A stretch of DNA of 64,000 bases. Origin: Marinomonas lutimaris. Lineage in GTDB: Bacteria; Pseudomonadota; Gammaproteobacteria; Pseudomonadales; Marinomonadaceae. The stretch is taken from contig NZ_JAHLLW010000009.1 in NCBI RefSeq assembly GCF_019426345.1, forward strand, positions 102,591 to 166,590, given 5' to 3'. Under the pieces are notes generated by a model. It was not told the DNA's origin, searched no databases, and saw nothing but the letters and a program-made list of their open reading frames with translations. Position numbers and translations under genes: made by a program. Shown piece after piece: positions 36,499-44,733 of the stretch. Every line of letters begins with the position of its first letter. Within the stretch, counting starts at the first letter, position 1.

Positions 36499-37809
36499 AT
36501 GTCAAAATCAAATATCATGTTGGACTTTAGTTTGCTAAAAACCAACAGAAACTTTCGCGCTATTTTCATTGCTCGGCTGATGTCTGTGTTGGGTATTGGC
36601 ATGCTAAATGTCGCCGTGCCGGTACAGATATATGAGTTAACGGGGTCCAGTTTACAGGTTGGTTTTGCCGTGGCGTTAGATGGAATGGGGATGTTTGTCG
36701 GTCTGATGCTAGGAGGTGTTTTAGCAGACAGAATGGACCGCAAATGGCTGATTCTATTTTCGCGCTTTATTTGCGGAGTTGGTTTTGTCTTGCTTGCAGC
36801 CAATGCGTATTTGTCAGAGCCAAGTCTATGGGCCGTTTACGCCATTTCTCTCTGGGATGGTTTTTTCAGTGCCATTGGAATGACGGCGTTAATGGCGTCT
36901 ATTCCTCATTTAGTTGGACGAGAAAATTTGCCAACAGCGGGTGCATTGAGCATGTTGATTGTCCGTATTGGTTCCGTCATTTCACCCGCAGTTGCCGGTG
37001 TGGTGATAGTGTCATTTGGGGTGACATGGAACTATACCTTGGCAGCGATAGGTACGCTTTGTACGTTAATTACCTTGGTTACTTTGCCAAACATGAAGCC
37101 GCAAGAAGGTGGGCCTCAAGAGCACCCAATCCGCTCTTTAATAGACGGATTTAGCTTTGTGTTTACGCACAAAGTTATTCGTGCCGTTGTTGCATTGGGC
37201 ACACTAGAAGCGGTCACCAAATCTATTCGTATTTTATTCCCTGCTTTAGCGGCAACCGCATTTGGTGGCGGAGCGTTTGAAGTTGGGCTCATGTACGCCG
37301 CAGTACCTGTTGGGTCGACGTTAGGGGCGCTTACTAGCGGTTGGGTTCGTCATGCGAAACGGCCAGGTGTGGTGATGTTGTTCACCGCATTTTTATCCTT
37401 CTTATGTGTCGCCGCGTTGGGTTTTATGGGGCATATAGTGGTTATGTTGCTGGCCTTGGCTGTATTCGGTTATCTCGGTTCTATTGGCGGCTTGCTGCAA
37501 CACACAATTGTACAGGGCCACACGCCAGATCACATGTTAGGTCGAATTGGTAGCTTCTGGACTGCGCAAGATGTAGTAGGGGATTCTGCTGGTGCATTAG
37601 GCATTGGTGCACTTGTAAAGGTGTTGTCGCCGATTATGGGTTTAGTCGCCCTTGGCTTTGGTTGTGCCGCAGCAACGGTATTATTAAGTGCCGGAAATCG
37701 CTCATTACGAAATGTCAGCTTGATTGATACCACGCTCTTTCCTGATGAGGGTGTTGCTAAAGAAGGATCTAATGAAAAAGAAGTTGAGGCAAAAGAGGCG
37801 ACGGCGTAA
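36499..37809 (+). CDS. EntS-like MFS siderophore exporter (copy B)
   Basis: A 436-residue paralogue of the minus-strand exporter at 23712, with the same landmarks: FSLLKTNRNFRAIFIARLMSVLGIGML, GGVLADRMDRKWLILFSR and VQGHTPDHMLGRIGSFWTAQD. It has a charged C-terminal tail rich in Glu and Lys that copy A lacks. It starts 10 bases after the esterase B stop, in the same Fur-controlled plus-strand unit, and ends at a strong bidirectional terminator. Confidence 0.92.
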   Translation: MSKSNIMLDFSLLKTNRNFRAIFIARLMSVLGIGMLNVAVPVQIYELTGSSLQVGFAVALDGMGMFVGLMLGGVLADRMDRKWLILFSRFICGVGFVLLAANAYLSEPSLWAVYAISLWDGFFSAIGMTALMASIPHLVGRENLPTAGALSMLIVRIGSVISPAVAGVVIVSFGVTWNYTLAAIGTLCTLITLVTLPNMKPQEGGPQEHPIRSLIDGFSFVFTHKVIRAVVALGTLEAVTKSIRILFPALAATAFGGGAFEVGLMYAAVPVGSTLGALTSGWVRHAKRPGVVMLFTAFLSFLCVAALGFMGHIVVMLLALAVFGYLGSIGGLLQHTIVQGHTPDHMLGRIGSFWTAQDVVGDSAGALGIGALVKVLSPIMGLVALGFGCAAATVLLSAGNRSLRNVSLIDTTLFPDEGVAKEGSNEKEVEAKEATA

Positions 37810-37833
37810 TGACTTTTTAGAGGGTGCAATCTT

Positions 37834-37867
37834 AAAAATGGCGATGTCGCAGGACATCGCCATTTTT
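37834..37867. terminator. Bidirectional rho-independent terminator
   Basis: A perfect 15-bp stem (37834-37848 with 37853-37867) with loop GCAG and A/T tracts at both ends, between the converging exporter (+) and importer ATPase (-) genes. Confidence 0.95.
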
Positions 37868-37870
37868 TAT

Positions 37871-38740
37871 TTATAGCTTGTCGCTCAACGACACTTGTCG
37901 ACCTTTTGGAATGATTAATGGTGTCCCTGAAACAGGATCTTCCAGAATCATACAGGGTAAGCCAAATACGTCTTCAATAAGCGCTTCAGTGACAACGTCT
38001 TTGGGCGCGCCAGAAGTAATGATTTTCCCTTCTTTCATAGCAATAAGATTGTCAGCGTATCGGCAAGCGTGATTAAGGTCATGCAGAACCGCCACCATGG
38101 TATGACCTTGTAGGCGGTTTAAGTCTTGAAATAAATCCATTAGCTCAATTTGATGGGCGATATCTAAGTACGTCGTTGGCTCATCTAATAATAGTAATGG
38201 TGTTTCTTGAGCCAAGGCCATAGCTACCCACACACGTTGTTTTTGCCCGCCAGAAAGTTGATCAACATGATGCTGAGCGAACTCCATGATGCCAGTCGCT
38301 TTCATTGCTGACTCGACGGCTATCTGGTCTTGTTCGCGCCAAGGTTGAAACCACTTTTGATGGGGAAAACGGCCACGAGCGACTAGATCGACCACTTTTA
38401 TACCATCTGGAGCAATTGCGCTTTGTGGTAAGAGCCCCAGTATTTTTGCTACCTCACGGGTTGGTAACGTATGAATGTCTTGGCCATTTAGTCGTACTTG
38501 GCCAGATTTTGGTGGCAGTAGTCTACTCAATGCTCTTAGTAAAGTGGATTTACCACAGCCATTTGGGCCAACAATAATACTGAACTTACCTTCAGGAATA
38601 TCAACCGAGAGATTGTTGGTGATGATGGTTTGATCGTAACCGAGGGTAACAGATTGGGTCGACAAAGAAAGTTCTGGCAAAGCTTGATAGTCTGGATCGT
38701 TTGATTTGTTTTGCTGAATTTCTGTGACTGTTGCTGTCAT
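37871..38740 (-). CDS. fepC: Ferric siderophore ABC importer ATPase (FepC)
   Basis: A 289-residue ATPase with Walker A GPNGCGKST, signature LSGGQKQRVW, Walker B LLLLDEPTTYLDI and H-loop VLHDLNHACRYAD, all typical of FepC/FecE. The frame continues to 38830, but ATG 38740 is chosen: it follows GGGAAG and overlaps the stop of the permease gene as ATGA. Last gene of a four-gene importer (binding protein, permease, permease, ATPase). Confidence 0.94.
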   Translation of the reverse strand: MTATVTEIQQNKSNDPDYQALPELSLSTQSVTLGYDQTIITNNLSVDIPEGKFSIIVGPNGCGKSTLLRALSRLLPPKSGQVRLNGQDIHTLPTREVAKILGLLPQSAIAPDGIKVVDLVARGRFPHQKWFQPWREQDQIAVESAMKATGIMEFAQHHVDQLSGGQKQRVWVAMALAQETPLLLLDEPTTYLDIAHQIELMDLFQDLNRLQGHTMVAVLHDLNHACRYADNLIAMKEGKIITSGAPKDVVTEALIEDVFGLPCMILEDPVSGTPLIIPKGRQVSLSDKL

Positions 38741-39753
38741 TTTCTTCCCTCTCGAATAATTAAAAACACTAGATAAATACCCCCCAAGCTCACAGTGATG
38801 AGTCCCACCGGTAATGTCGAGCCTTCCCAACTATGTTGCGCGATAAAATCTGCGCTAAGTAATAACAAACCGCCGACTAGAGCGGATGATCCTAATGAGG
38901 TGCTCGCGCTGTTTTCAAGTCGTTTTGCTATCTGAGGCGCGGCCAGAGCAATGAAGGCTATTGGGCCTGTGATGGCGGTGGCGACAGCGGTTAGAGCGAC
39001 GCCAACAAACATTAGGGTGAGGCGGGTTTTATTCACTGAAACGCCCAGCGCCGCCGCGGTATCGTCGCCCATTTCGAGCAATTTCATACGAGTATTAAGC
39101 AAAAAAGCACAAAGGATAAAGGCTGCAATGAGTACCGCTGCGGGCAATATGCGCACCCAGGTTATACCATTGAGTGTGCCTGCCCCCCAAAGCGCAGCGG
39201 TCATTGCGGTTTCTAATGAAACGCTAAGAATCAGCCATTGGTTAAACGCAGAAAGGGTGGCACTAATCGCGATGCCAACGATGATTAATCGAAAACCGGA
39301 ATGGCCATCTCTATAGGCAAAAATATAAACGAGCAAGGCAGAAAAAAGACCGCCCAAAATTGCGCCCAACACACTGAACCAGTAGAGATTGCCAAACAAA
39401 GCAATAGACAGCAAAACCCCGGTAAAGGCGCCAACATTAAAGCCAGTGATGTCTGGACTACCCAAAGGGTTTCGAACCAGTGATTGAAATACGGCGCCGC
39501 TGATTCCTAGCGCTGCACCGATGACTAAGGCGGCAAACAATCTAGAGGCACGCCATTGCCACACAACAATAGATTGATAGGGGGCAGCTTGACCTGTGAG
39601 AAGCCGCCAAATATCTTGAACATTTTCGGCAATGTGTTGGCCAAAAAAAAGTGTGGCAATGACCAGCGCAAGAGTAAAAAAACAAATGATTTGCTTTGGG
39701 TAGTGGCTGACAAAGTTGGTTATTGTAAGTGTGTGGGTACGATAGACCTTCAT
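38737..39753 (-). CDS. fepG: Ferric siderophore ABC importer permease (FepG-like)
   Basis: A 338-residue FecCD-family membrane protein with the motifs GAALGISGAVFQSLVRNPLGSPDI near residue 80 and GPIAFIALAAPQIAKRL in the coupling region. It forms a heterodimer with the next upstream permease. It overlaps both neighbours by 4 bases (ATGA), which indicates tight translational coupling across the operon. Confidence 0.93.
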   Translation of the reverse strand: MKVYRTHTLTITNFVSHYPKQIICFFTLALVIATLFFGQHIAENVQDIWRLLTGQAAPYQSIVVWQWRASRLFAALVIGAALGISGAVFQSLVRNPLGSPDITGFNVGAFTGVLLSIALFGNLYWFSVLGAILGGLFSALLVYIFAYRDGHSGFRLIIVGIAISATLSAFNQWLILSVSLETAMTAALWGAGTLNGITWVRILPAAVLIAAFILCAFLLNTRMKLLEMGDDTAAALGVSVNKTRLTLMFVGVALTAVATAITGPIAFIALAAPQIAKRLENSASTSLGSSALVGGLLLLSADFIAQHSWEGSTLPVGLITVSLGGIYLVFLIIREGRK

Positions 39754-40766
39754 AGTCCAGAAGCTCCTTTTCTGCGCACTAAATAAATCAGAATAGGTGC
39801 ACCGATAAACGCTGTCACAATAGAAACTCGTAATTCCCCGACAATTAATACACGTCCGATGATGTCAGCGATTAATAGCAATATGGGCGTTAGAATAAAG
39901 CAAAAGGGGATGATCCAACGTTGATCTGGGCCCACCATCCAGCGAGCAATATGTGGCATCATTAGACTGACAAAGCCAATGGGTCCGGCCGCCGCAGTGG
40001 CAGCGCCACAAAGTAATGTAACCGCTATTAGCCCTAACAACTGAATCCGAGCGGGCTTGCTACCCAGTGCAGATGCCAAGGAGTCGCCTAGTCCAAATGC
40101 ATTAAGAGCTGGGGTAATCGATACGGCTAACAAACAGCCGCCGATGACAATAGGGGCGATAAATAATGGGACAGATAACGAGCGAATATCTAGACTACCA
40201 ATTGCCCAAAAACGCATTTGATCAAATGCGCTTGGATTAAAAAGAGTAAGGCCAGAGCTAATACCGCCAAATACGGCGCCAATGGCAACCCCTGCGAGCG
40301 TAAGTTTCAGAGGGTCGGTTTTACCACCGCCAATGCTGCCAACGAAATATACTAATAAACTGGCTAAAAAAGCGCCCAGAGCCGCGTAGCCAAAAAATTG
40401 GGTCAGCTGAGTTGCGCCTAGGAAGACGATGGCAATCGCTATGGCTAAGCTGGCGCCTAAGTTAACGCCAAGAATACCGGGGTCCGCCAAAGGATTTCGG
40501 GTTATTGCCTGAATCAGTGCGCCAGACGTTCCAAGCGCCATACCAACAAAAAGCCCATTTAACGTGCGTGGTAAACGACCTTCAATAACAATGGTTTTGG
40601 CCAGTCCATGTTCTTCGCCCATGAGTATATTCCACAGCATGTCCATGGAAATCGGCTTAGCCCCAATGCATAAACTGACGATCATAATAATGAGTAAAAA
40701 TAGCAGCAATACGAATAACCAAGCATATCGCTTGCTCTTTGACGCAGACATTGTGTTATTGGTCAT
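39750..40766 (-). CDS. fepD: Ferric siderophore ABC importer permease (FepD-like)
   Basis: A 338-residue FecCD-family permease with GMALGTSGALIQAITRNPLADPGILGVN near residue 75 and GPIGFVSLMMPHIARWMVGPD in the coupling loop. Same length as its partner, and joined to the binding-protein gene and to the second permease by 4-base ATGA overlaps. About nine hydrophobic helices are visible. Confidence 0.93.
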   Translation of the reverse strand: MTNNTMSASKSKRYAWLFVLLLFLLIIMIVSLCIGAKPISMDMLWNILMGEEHGLAKTIVIEGRLPRTLNGLFVGMALGTSGALIQAITRNPLADPGILGVNLGASLAIAIAIVFLGATQLTQFFGYAALGAFLASLLVYFVGSIGGGKTDPLKLTLAGVAIGAVFGGISSGLTLFNPSAFDQMRFWAIGSLDIRSLSVPLFIAPIVIGGCLLAVSITPALNAFGLGDSLASALGSKPARIQLLGLIAVTLLCGAATAAAGPIGFVSLMMPHIARWMVGPDQRWIIPFCFILTPILLLIADIIGRVLIVGELRVSIVTAFIGAPILIYLVRRKGASGL

Positions 40767-41794
40767 GACTTTTCACGTCCAAACAGTATTTGTAATCGTT
40801 TTAATAAGTTGGTGGCGCTGTAATAGTCCAAGCGAAAGGTATCATCGCCAACAGCGAATACCTGTTTGTTTTGTACGGATCTTGTTTCATGTAAATAAGT
40901 GTTATTCATAAAAGCTTTTTCTCGGTCTGTGCTGGCAGAAAATAACAGTGTGGTATTACCTGTTACCGCATCAGGAAATCGCTCTCCAGTAGCAATAATA
41001 ATGTCATGGCGAATGCCCATACTGATATTGCCTTTTACGCTCTCAGGTACGTCGGCAAGAGTAAAACCAAGCTCTTGTAATAATCGACCTTGTGCAGATT
41101 CTGAGGTCCAAATGTTGGCACCAGTGTCGTCTTGGTAGTAGACCATGGCCGTAGTCGGTTGAGGCGGTAAATTGATGGTTGATTTGGTGTGTTCAACTTC
41201 TTGTTTGAAGCGTTGGATCATGGTTTTCGCTTGTTCTTCTAAACCTAGAAGGTCACCAAAAATATTCGCAAGTTGCATCCAGCTTTTGTCGTCATACGCA
41301 ATAACCAATGTTGGTGCGATATCTTTAAGTTGCCCATAAAGCTTGATGGCGGAATCGCCGCCTGTTGCAGAAATGATGATTAGATCTGGGTTGGCCTTGA
41401 TAATCGCTTCGGCATTGGGTTCGGTTTGATAGAGGGGAGTGACACCTCGAGTTTCTGCGATATCTGCCCACTGGCGCATGAAGCCTTGTTCAGATGCTAC
41501 GCTGGTATTCGCCATGGTGGCACCAGAAGCGACAAGGGGGGCCTTGATGGCAAGTAAAGTACCTGTCAAGGTGACGCTGGTGGACACAATTCTGGTTGGC
41601 TTTTTATTGAGAGTGAGCAGGCCTTCCGGAGTCATGATTTTTCTTGGCCAACCCGATGTGCTTTTTTCTACCTGATCTATTTTTAATTGTGTTTTGTCTG
41701 GCGAGGCTGTGGGTGATTGATCACAGCTTGCTAAAGTAAGACTTAAAAAAAGAAGAGCTAAAACTGGTGTGAAGCGTGTCATAAAGCGAACCAT
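40763..41794 (-). CDS. fepB: FepB-like ferric siderophore binding lipoprotein
   Basis: A 343-residue lipoprotein, with signal peptide ending LASC (Cys about 24). It is paralogous to the orphan copy at 33986: both share SGWPRKIMTPEG-type wording, TRIVSTSVTLTGTLLAI and SATGGDSAIKLYGQLKDIAPT. The frame opens at 41851, but ATG 41794 follows AGGA with 8-base spacing; ATG 41782 is possible but has no ribosome site. First gene of the importer operon, downstream of a Fur-like box. Confidence 0.9.
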   Translation of the reverse strand: MVRFMTRFTPVLALLFLSLTLASCDQSPTASPDKTQLKIDQVEKSTSGWPRKIMTPEGLLTLNKKPTRIVSTSVTLTGTLLAIKAPLVASGATMANTSVASEQGFMRQWADIAETRGVTPLYQTEPNAEAIIKANPDLIIISATGGDSAIKLYGQLKDIAPTLVIAYDDKSWMQLANIFGDLLGLEEQAKTMIQRFKQEVEHTKSTINLPPQPTTAMVYYQDDTGANIWTSESAQGRLLQELGFTLADVPESVKGNISMGIRHDIIIATGERFPDAVTGNTTLLFSASTDREKAFMNNTYLHETRSVQNKQVFAVGDDTFRLDYYSATNLLKRLQILFGREKS

Positions 41795-41858
41795 GTCTAA
41801 AATCCTGTAGACCAAGAAGAGCGCGTCATTATATAGATGAGAATAGAACATTTATACT

Positions 41859-41878
41859 ATTGATAATCATTTCTATTT
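41859..41878. promoter_or_regulatory. Fur-like operator before fepBDGC-like operon
   Basis: ATTGATAATCATTTCTATTT matches the Fur hexamer array (GATAAT and CATT-type halves), about 65 bases upstream of the chosen fepB start. The match is weaker on its right half than the 35.1-kb box. Confidence 0.75.
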
Positions 41879-41901
41879 ATTTTTTTGAGTGTCTCTATTT
41901 G

Positions 41902-43458
41902 TTACACAGTAAAACACCAGAAGTTAATGCTATAAGGGCTGACAAGATCGAGCTTGGATAGTTTGGGGAAATCGCTAAGTTTGACTTTGCCATTTTTAAA
42001 TTTGGGCTTGAGGCCGTTGATGCGAATCTTTTTTGATGTGAGAGAGTCCGCGGTGATTTCAAAACGACGCTTTTTAGAGCCAAAACCGTTACAGTGTAAA
42101 ATTTTGGGGTTGGCTGACATATTAATAATAAGAAGGGTGCATTTGCCTTCTTTTTTGGCGCTATGACAATAAATCTGTACAAATGGGTCGTTGCTTTGTA
42201 CGTCAAAAACGCGCTCTCCCATTAGCTTTCCCCATAGCCAACTGACCCAATAATCTGGGTTGGGTTTCAAAGTTTGTCGATTAATAAGGGCGTAATCACC
42301 GCCGATTAGACTTTGTCTTATCATGACTTTCTGACCGATTTTTGCGCCTCGACCAAGTTGATCTGCCCACCAAAAACAAGATACAAAACGGTCTGATAGT
42401 TTGGCTTGTCCACCGCATTGAGCTGAGCCAGTTTCTCCTGTCCACAGTTGAGCTCTAGGCTGATACTGGTCACGAAGTTTTTCGAGTTGCTTCGAATATC
42501 GCTCATAATCCATGAGAGAGCTTGGAGAGAGAATATTTTTGATGGTTGCTGCGCGAGTTTTAACCGGAGAGCGGCTGCTTTGAAATGGGTAATAATGCCA
42601 ATCAACAATATCTAGAGGTTCTTCCAGATAGCCTAGGAAAGGTGCGGAGATATTACTTAAGGGTTTGATGGCTTCGCCGATTCGTGGCCAAAAAGCACTT
42701 CCTGGACCTGCAACCTTGCTATCTGGGCTACATTGGCGAACACAACGGATAAACGTATCGTAGTCTTTGGCAAGATTACGCGCGCTAGGTTGTGAGGTTA
42801 AGCCATGAAATGCCCAATAGGCATTTAGCTCATTACCCAGTTCGCAAATGTCTATGTTTTGTCCGTGCGCTTGGCTGTATTCCAATAATTTTTTAACTTC
42901 TGTTGCTTGCCATGTGCCTTGTTGACGTCGTTCAAACAGGCCGTATTTCATAGTGAACATGAGGTCTAAATCATTACGCTGACAAAAATCATGAAGCTGA
43001 TGCCACATTTCCTGTGTGATGATAAGTGCGTCTGAGTTTCTATTAGCTGGGGAGTTTCTATTAGATGGGGAGTTGCTATTAGTTGAAGGGGGAGTGCTCG
43101 TAAAGTAACGAACCTTGTCGGCTTCTGATCCACCGACTCGAACATAAGCTGAGCCGAGCGCTTTTACCAATAAATCGAGTTTGTCTTGTTGTAAGTTGAG
43201 AGGTTCAACCCGCTGAGTGCCAAGCCCGCACTGCGTTCCTTTACTGCCTTCCCACCAGAAACCACCCGCGAGTACTGAAATATCAATCGAGAAAGATAAG
43301 TATCTAGGGTCTATGGTTGTAATAGGCGTTGTGCTGTTAAGATTAACGACAAGTGATTTATTTTGGCGAATGTTGTGTCGTCTTTGATTCCATGGACGTA
43401 TTAGTCTAGTACTAAACAAGAGGTTTCTTCCCTCACAATAGGTTTTGCTAGACTGCAA
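41902..43458 (-). CDS. GH79 heparanase-like glycosidase
   Basis: A 518-residue protein resembling family GH79 (heparanase/beta-glucuronidase). The acid/base glutamate is in ELGNELNAYW (E210) and the nucleophile in LWTGETGSAQCGG (E342), a spacing close to that of heparanase. The (beta/alpha)8 barrel covers about 45-400, and a C-terminal beta domain (about 400-518) has LLIINMSAN. A low-complexity insert NSNSPSNRNSPANRNSD (about 127-143) is encoded by an 18-base tandem repeat. No signal peptide is visible from ATG 43458; the N-terminus is basic, so either the enzyme is cytoplasmic or the start is elsewhere. Substrate may be a uronic-acid glycan; not established. Confidence 0.8.
   Translation of the reverse strand: MQSSKTYCEGRNLLFSTRLIRPWNQRRHNIRQNKSLVVNLNSTTPITTIDPRYLSFSIDISVLAGGFWWEGSKGTQCGLGTQRVEPLNLQQDKLDLLVKALGSAYVRVGGSEADKVRYFTSTPPSTNSNSPSNRNSPANRNSDALIITQEMWHQLHDFCQRNDLDLMFTMKYGLFERRQQGTWQATEVKKLLEYSQAHGQNIDICELGNELNAYWAFHGLTSQPSARNLAKDYDTFIRCVRQCSPDSKVAGPGSAFWPRIGEAIKPLSNISAPFLGYLEEPLDIVDWHYYPFQSSRSPVKTRAATIKNILSPSSLMDYERYSKQLEKLRDQYQPRAQLWTGETGSAQCGGQAKLSDRFVSCFWWADQLGRGAKIGQKVMIRQSLIGGDYALINRQTLKPNPDYWVSWLWGKLMGERVFDVQSNDPFVQIYCHSAKKEGKCTLLIINMSANPKILHCNGFGSKKRRFEITADSLTSKKIRINGLKPKFKNGKVKLSDFPKLSKLDLVSPYSINFWCFTV
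43034..43087. repeat. Three-copy 18-bp tandem repeat inside GH79 gene
   Basis: Units at 43034-43051, 43052-43069 and 43070-43087, the first two differing at one base (GAGTTTCTATTAGCTGGG type) and the third more diverged. The period is a multiple of three, so copy-number change keeps the frame and alters only the Asn/Ser/Pro linker length. Confidence 0.9.
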
Positions 43459-43518
43459 TAAAAGTGTGACATTTGTATGATGCTTTAAACGCTGCGATTT
43501 TTTATAAAGGATACTTCG

Positions 43519-44067
43519 ATGAAAGTAATGGTTTCGATAATGGCGATTTTATTAGCTGGCTGCACTTTATTAGTTGGTTGTACTAGCGCGCCTAAAAATA
43601 TTGATCCAGTAACGCAATTTCAAGTAGAGCGTTATTTAGGGACTTGGTATGAAATTGTTCGCCAAGATCATGCTTTTGAAGAGGGCTTGTCTAATGTTAC
43701 GGCAACTTACTCTATGCGTGGTGACGGTGGTGTTGCAGTGCTTAACCGAGGTTATTCTGCGGAAGATAAAAAATGGCGAGAAGCCGAAGGTCGCGCTTAT
43801 TTTGTAAATTCTTCAGATGTTGGCCATTTAAAGGTATCGTTTTTCGGGCCGTTTTATGGTGCCTACGTGATTTTTGAGTTGGATAAAAAAGACTACCAAT
43901 ACGCCATGATTTCTGGCCCGAGTCGTGATTATTTCTGGCTGTTGTCTCGTACCCCAACGATGCCAGAAGACGTTAAGCGTCGATTACTGCTAAAAGCGGA
44001 AGCTCTAGGCTTCCCGATGGATAAGTTGGTTAATGTAGTGCAAAGCAGTAATGTACCAGCCAGTTAA
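43519..44067 (+). CDS. blc: Outer-membrane lipocalin Blc
   Basis: A 182-residue bacterial lipocalin. It has a lipoprotein signal (two possible lipoboxes, LLAGC and LVGC), the lipocalin signature YLGTWYEIVRQDHAFE near residue 40, and the Blc-type segments YFVNSSDVGHLKVSFFGPFYGAY and YAMISGPSRDYFWLLSRTP. Such proteins bind fatty acids or lysophospholipids at the outer membrane. Single-gene unit with RBS AAAGGA and a hairpin terminator after it. Confidence 0.94.
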   Translation: MKVMVSIMAILLAGCTLLVGCTSAPKNIDPVTQFQVERYLGTWYEIVRQDHAFEEGLSNVTATYSMRGDGGVAVLNRGYSAEDKKWREAEGRAYFVNSSDVGHLKVSFFGPFYGAYVIFELDKKDYQYAMISGPSRDYFWLLSRTPTMPEDVKRRLLLKAEALGFPMDKLVNVVQSSNVPAS

Positions 44068-44080
44068 TGTTTTCCTGTAA

Positions 44081-44105
44081 TGCTCTCTTTTTAGAAAAGA
44101 GAGCA
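44081..44105. terminator. Convergent terminator after lipocalin gene
   Basis: An 11-bp perfect stem (TGCTCTCTTTT with AAAAGAGAGCA) at 44081-44091/44095-44105. It overlaps the end of the minus-strand gene, so the two converging genes share it. Confidence 0.8.
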
Positions 44106-44639
44106 AGTTATGGATTCTTTTGCTGATTGATTAGAACAAACTTCTGCATAAGCTGTTGGGTTTTGAATCAGTGAATAGTGTGCATTTGAATCTCGACATA
44201 AGGCTAGGAAGTCATCATAGCGTCGATTGAAATTGTTTCTTGTTATCTCGTAATTAATGGTTGTGTCATTATCACCAAAATCGTTATCCATGGCTTCTGT
44301 TTTGACTCGCTGAATTAGATAGGTTAATTCATTGTATCTGTGTCTAACTTGGTGGCAGTAAGTGCTATTTGGTTCTGTTTCTGCGCAATCGGCTACTTCT
44401 GCTTCTAATTCTGCCAACTCTGCCTGATAGCGATCTAAATAGTTTAGTGACTGACTATTTTTTCTCTGTGTCCTTTCTGATCGAAGCGATAAGGCTTCTA
44501 ATCTATTCTTGGCTTTATTTAAGCGTTGCTCCTTTACCAAACAGTCTTTCCCAAAAGCGATTAAATCGTTGCCATGCACTAGGCTGATAAAAGCACATCC
44601 TAAGATAAGGATGCTGGATTTAATAATTGAAATGCTCAT
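44091..44639 (-). CDS. Small secreted coiled-coil protein, unknown function
   Basis: I do not recognise this 182-residue protein. It has a likely Sec signal peptide (about 1-23, ending LVHG), then a charged helical region (about 25-90; RLNKAKNRLEALSLRSERTQ) likely to form a coiled coil, and several cysteines in the mature part (in KDCL, ADCAE, TYCHQ, ALCRD, EVCSN and ITCSLF), suited to disulfides in the periplasm. The last codons and stop lie in the terminator shared with the lipocalin gene. It is divergent from the protease gene. Confidence 0.7.
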   Translation of the reverse strand: MSISIIKSSILILGCAFISLVHGNDLIAFGKDCLVKEQRLNKAKNRLEALSLRSERTQRKNSQSLNYLDRYQAELAELEAEVADCAETEPNSTYCHQVRHRYNELTYLIQRVKTEAMDNDFGDNDTTINYEITRNNFNRRYDDFLALCRDSNAHYSLIQNPTAYAEVCSNQSAKESITCSLF

Positions 44640-44733
44640 AAGCTTATGATCCTGAATGTTTTTTTGTCACACATTTGGCGTACGTTCATTAGTAAGTATG
44701 GTCAAGTATACACTGTGTTTTTCTGGAGGAAGT

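Noticed and set aside
43034..43087. Three direct repeats, considered as a CRISPR-like array
   Set aside because: The repeats are contiguous with no spacers, stay in frame inside the GH79 gene and encode a low-complexity linker.
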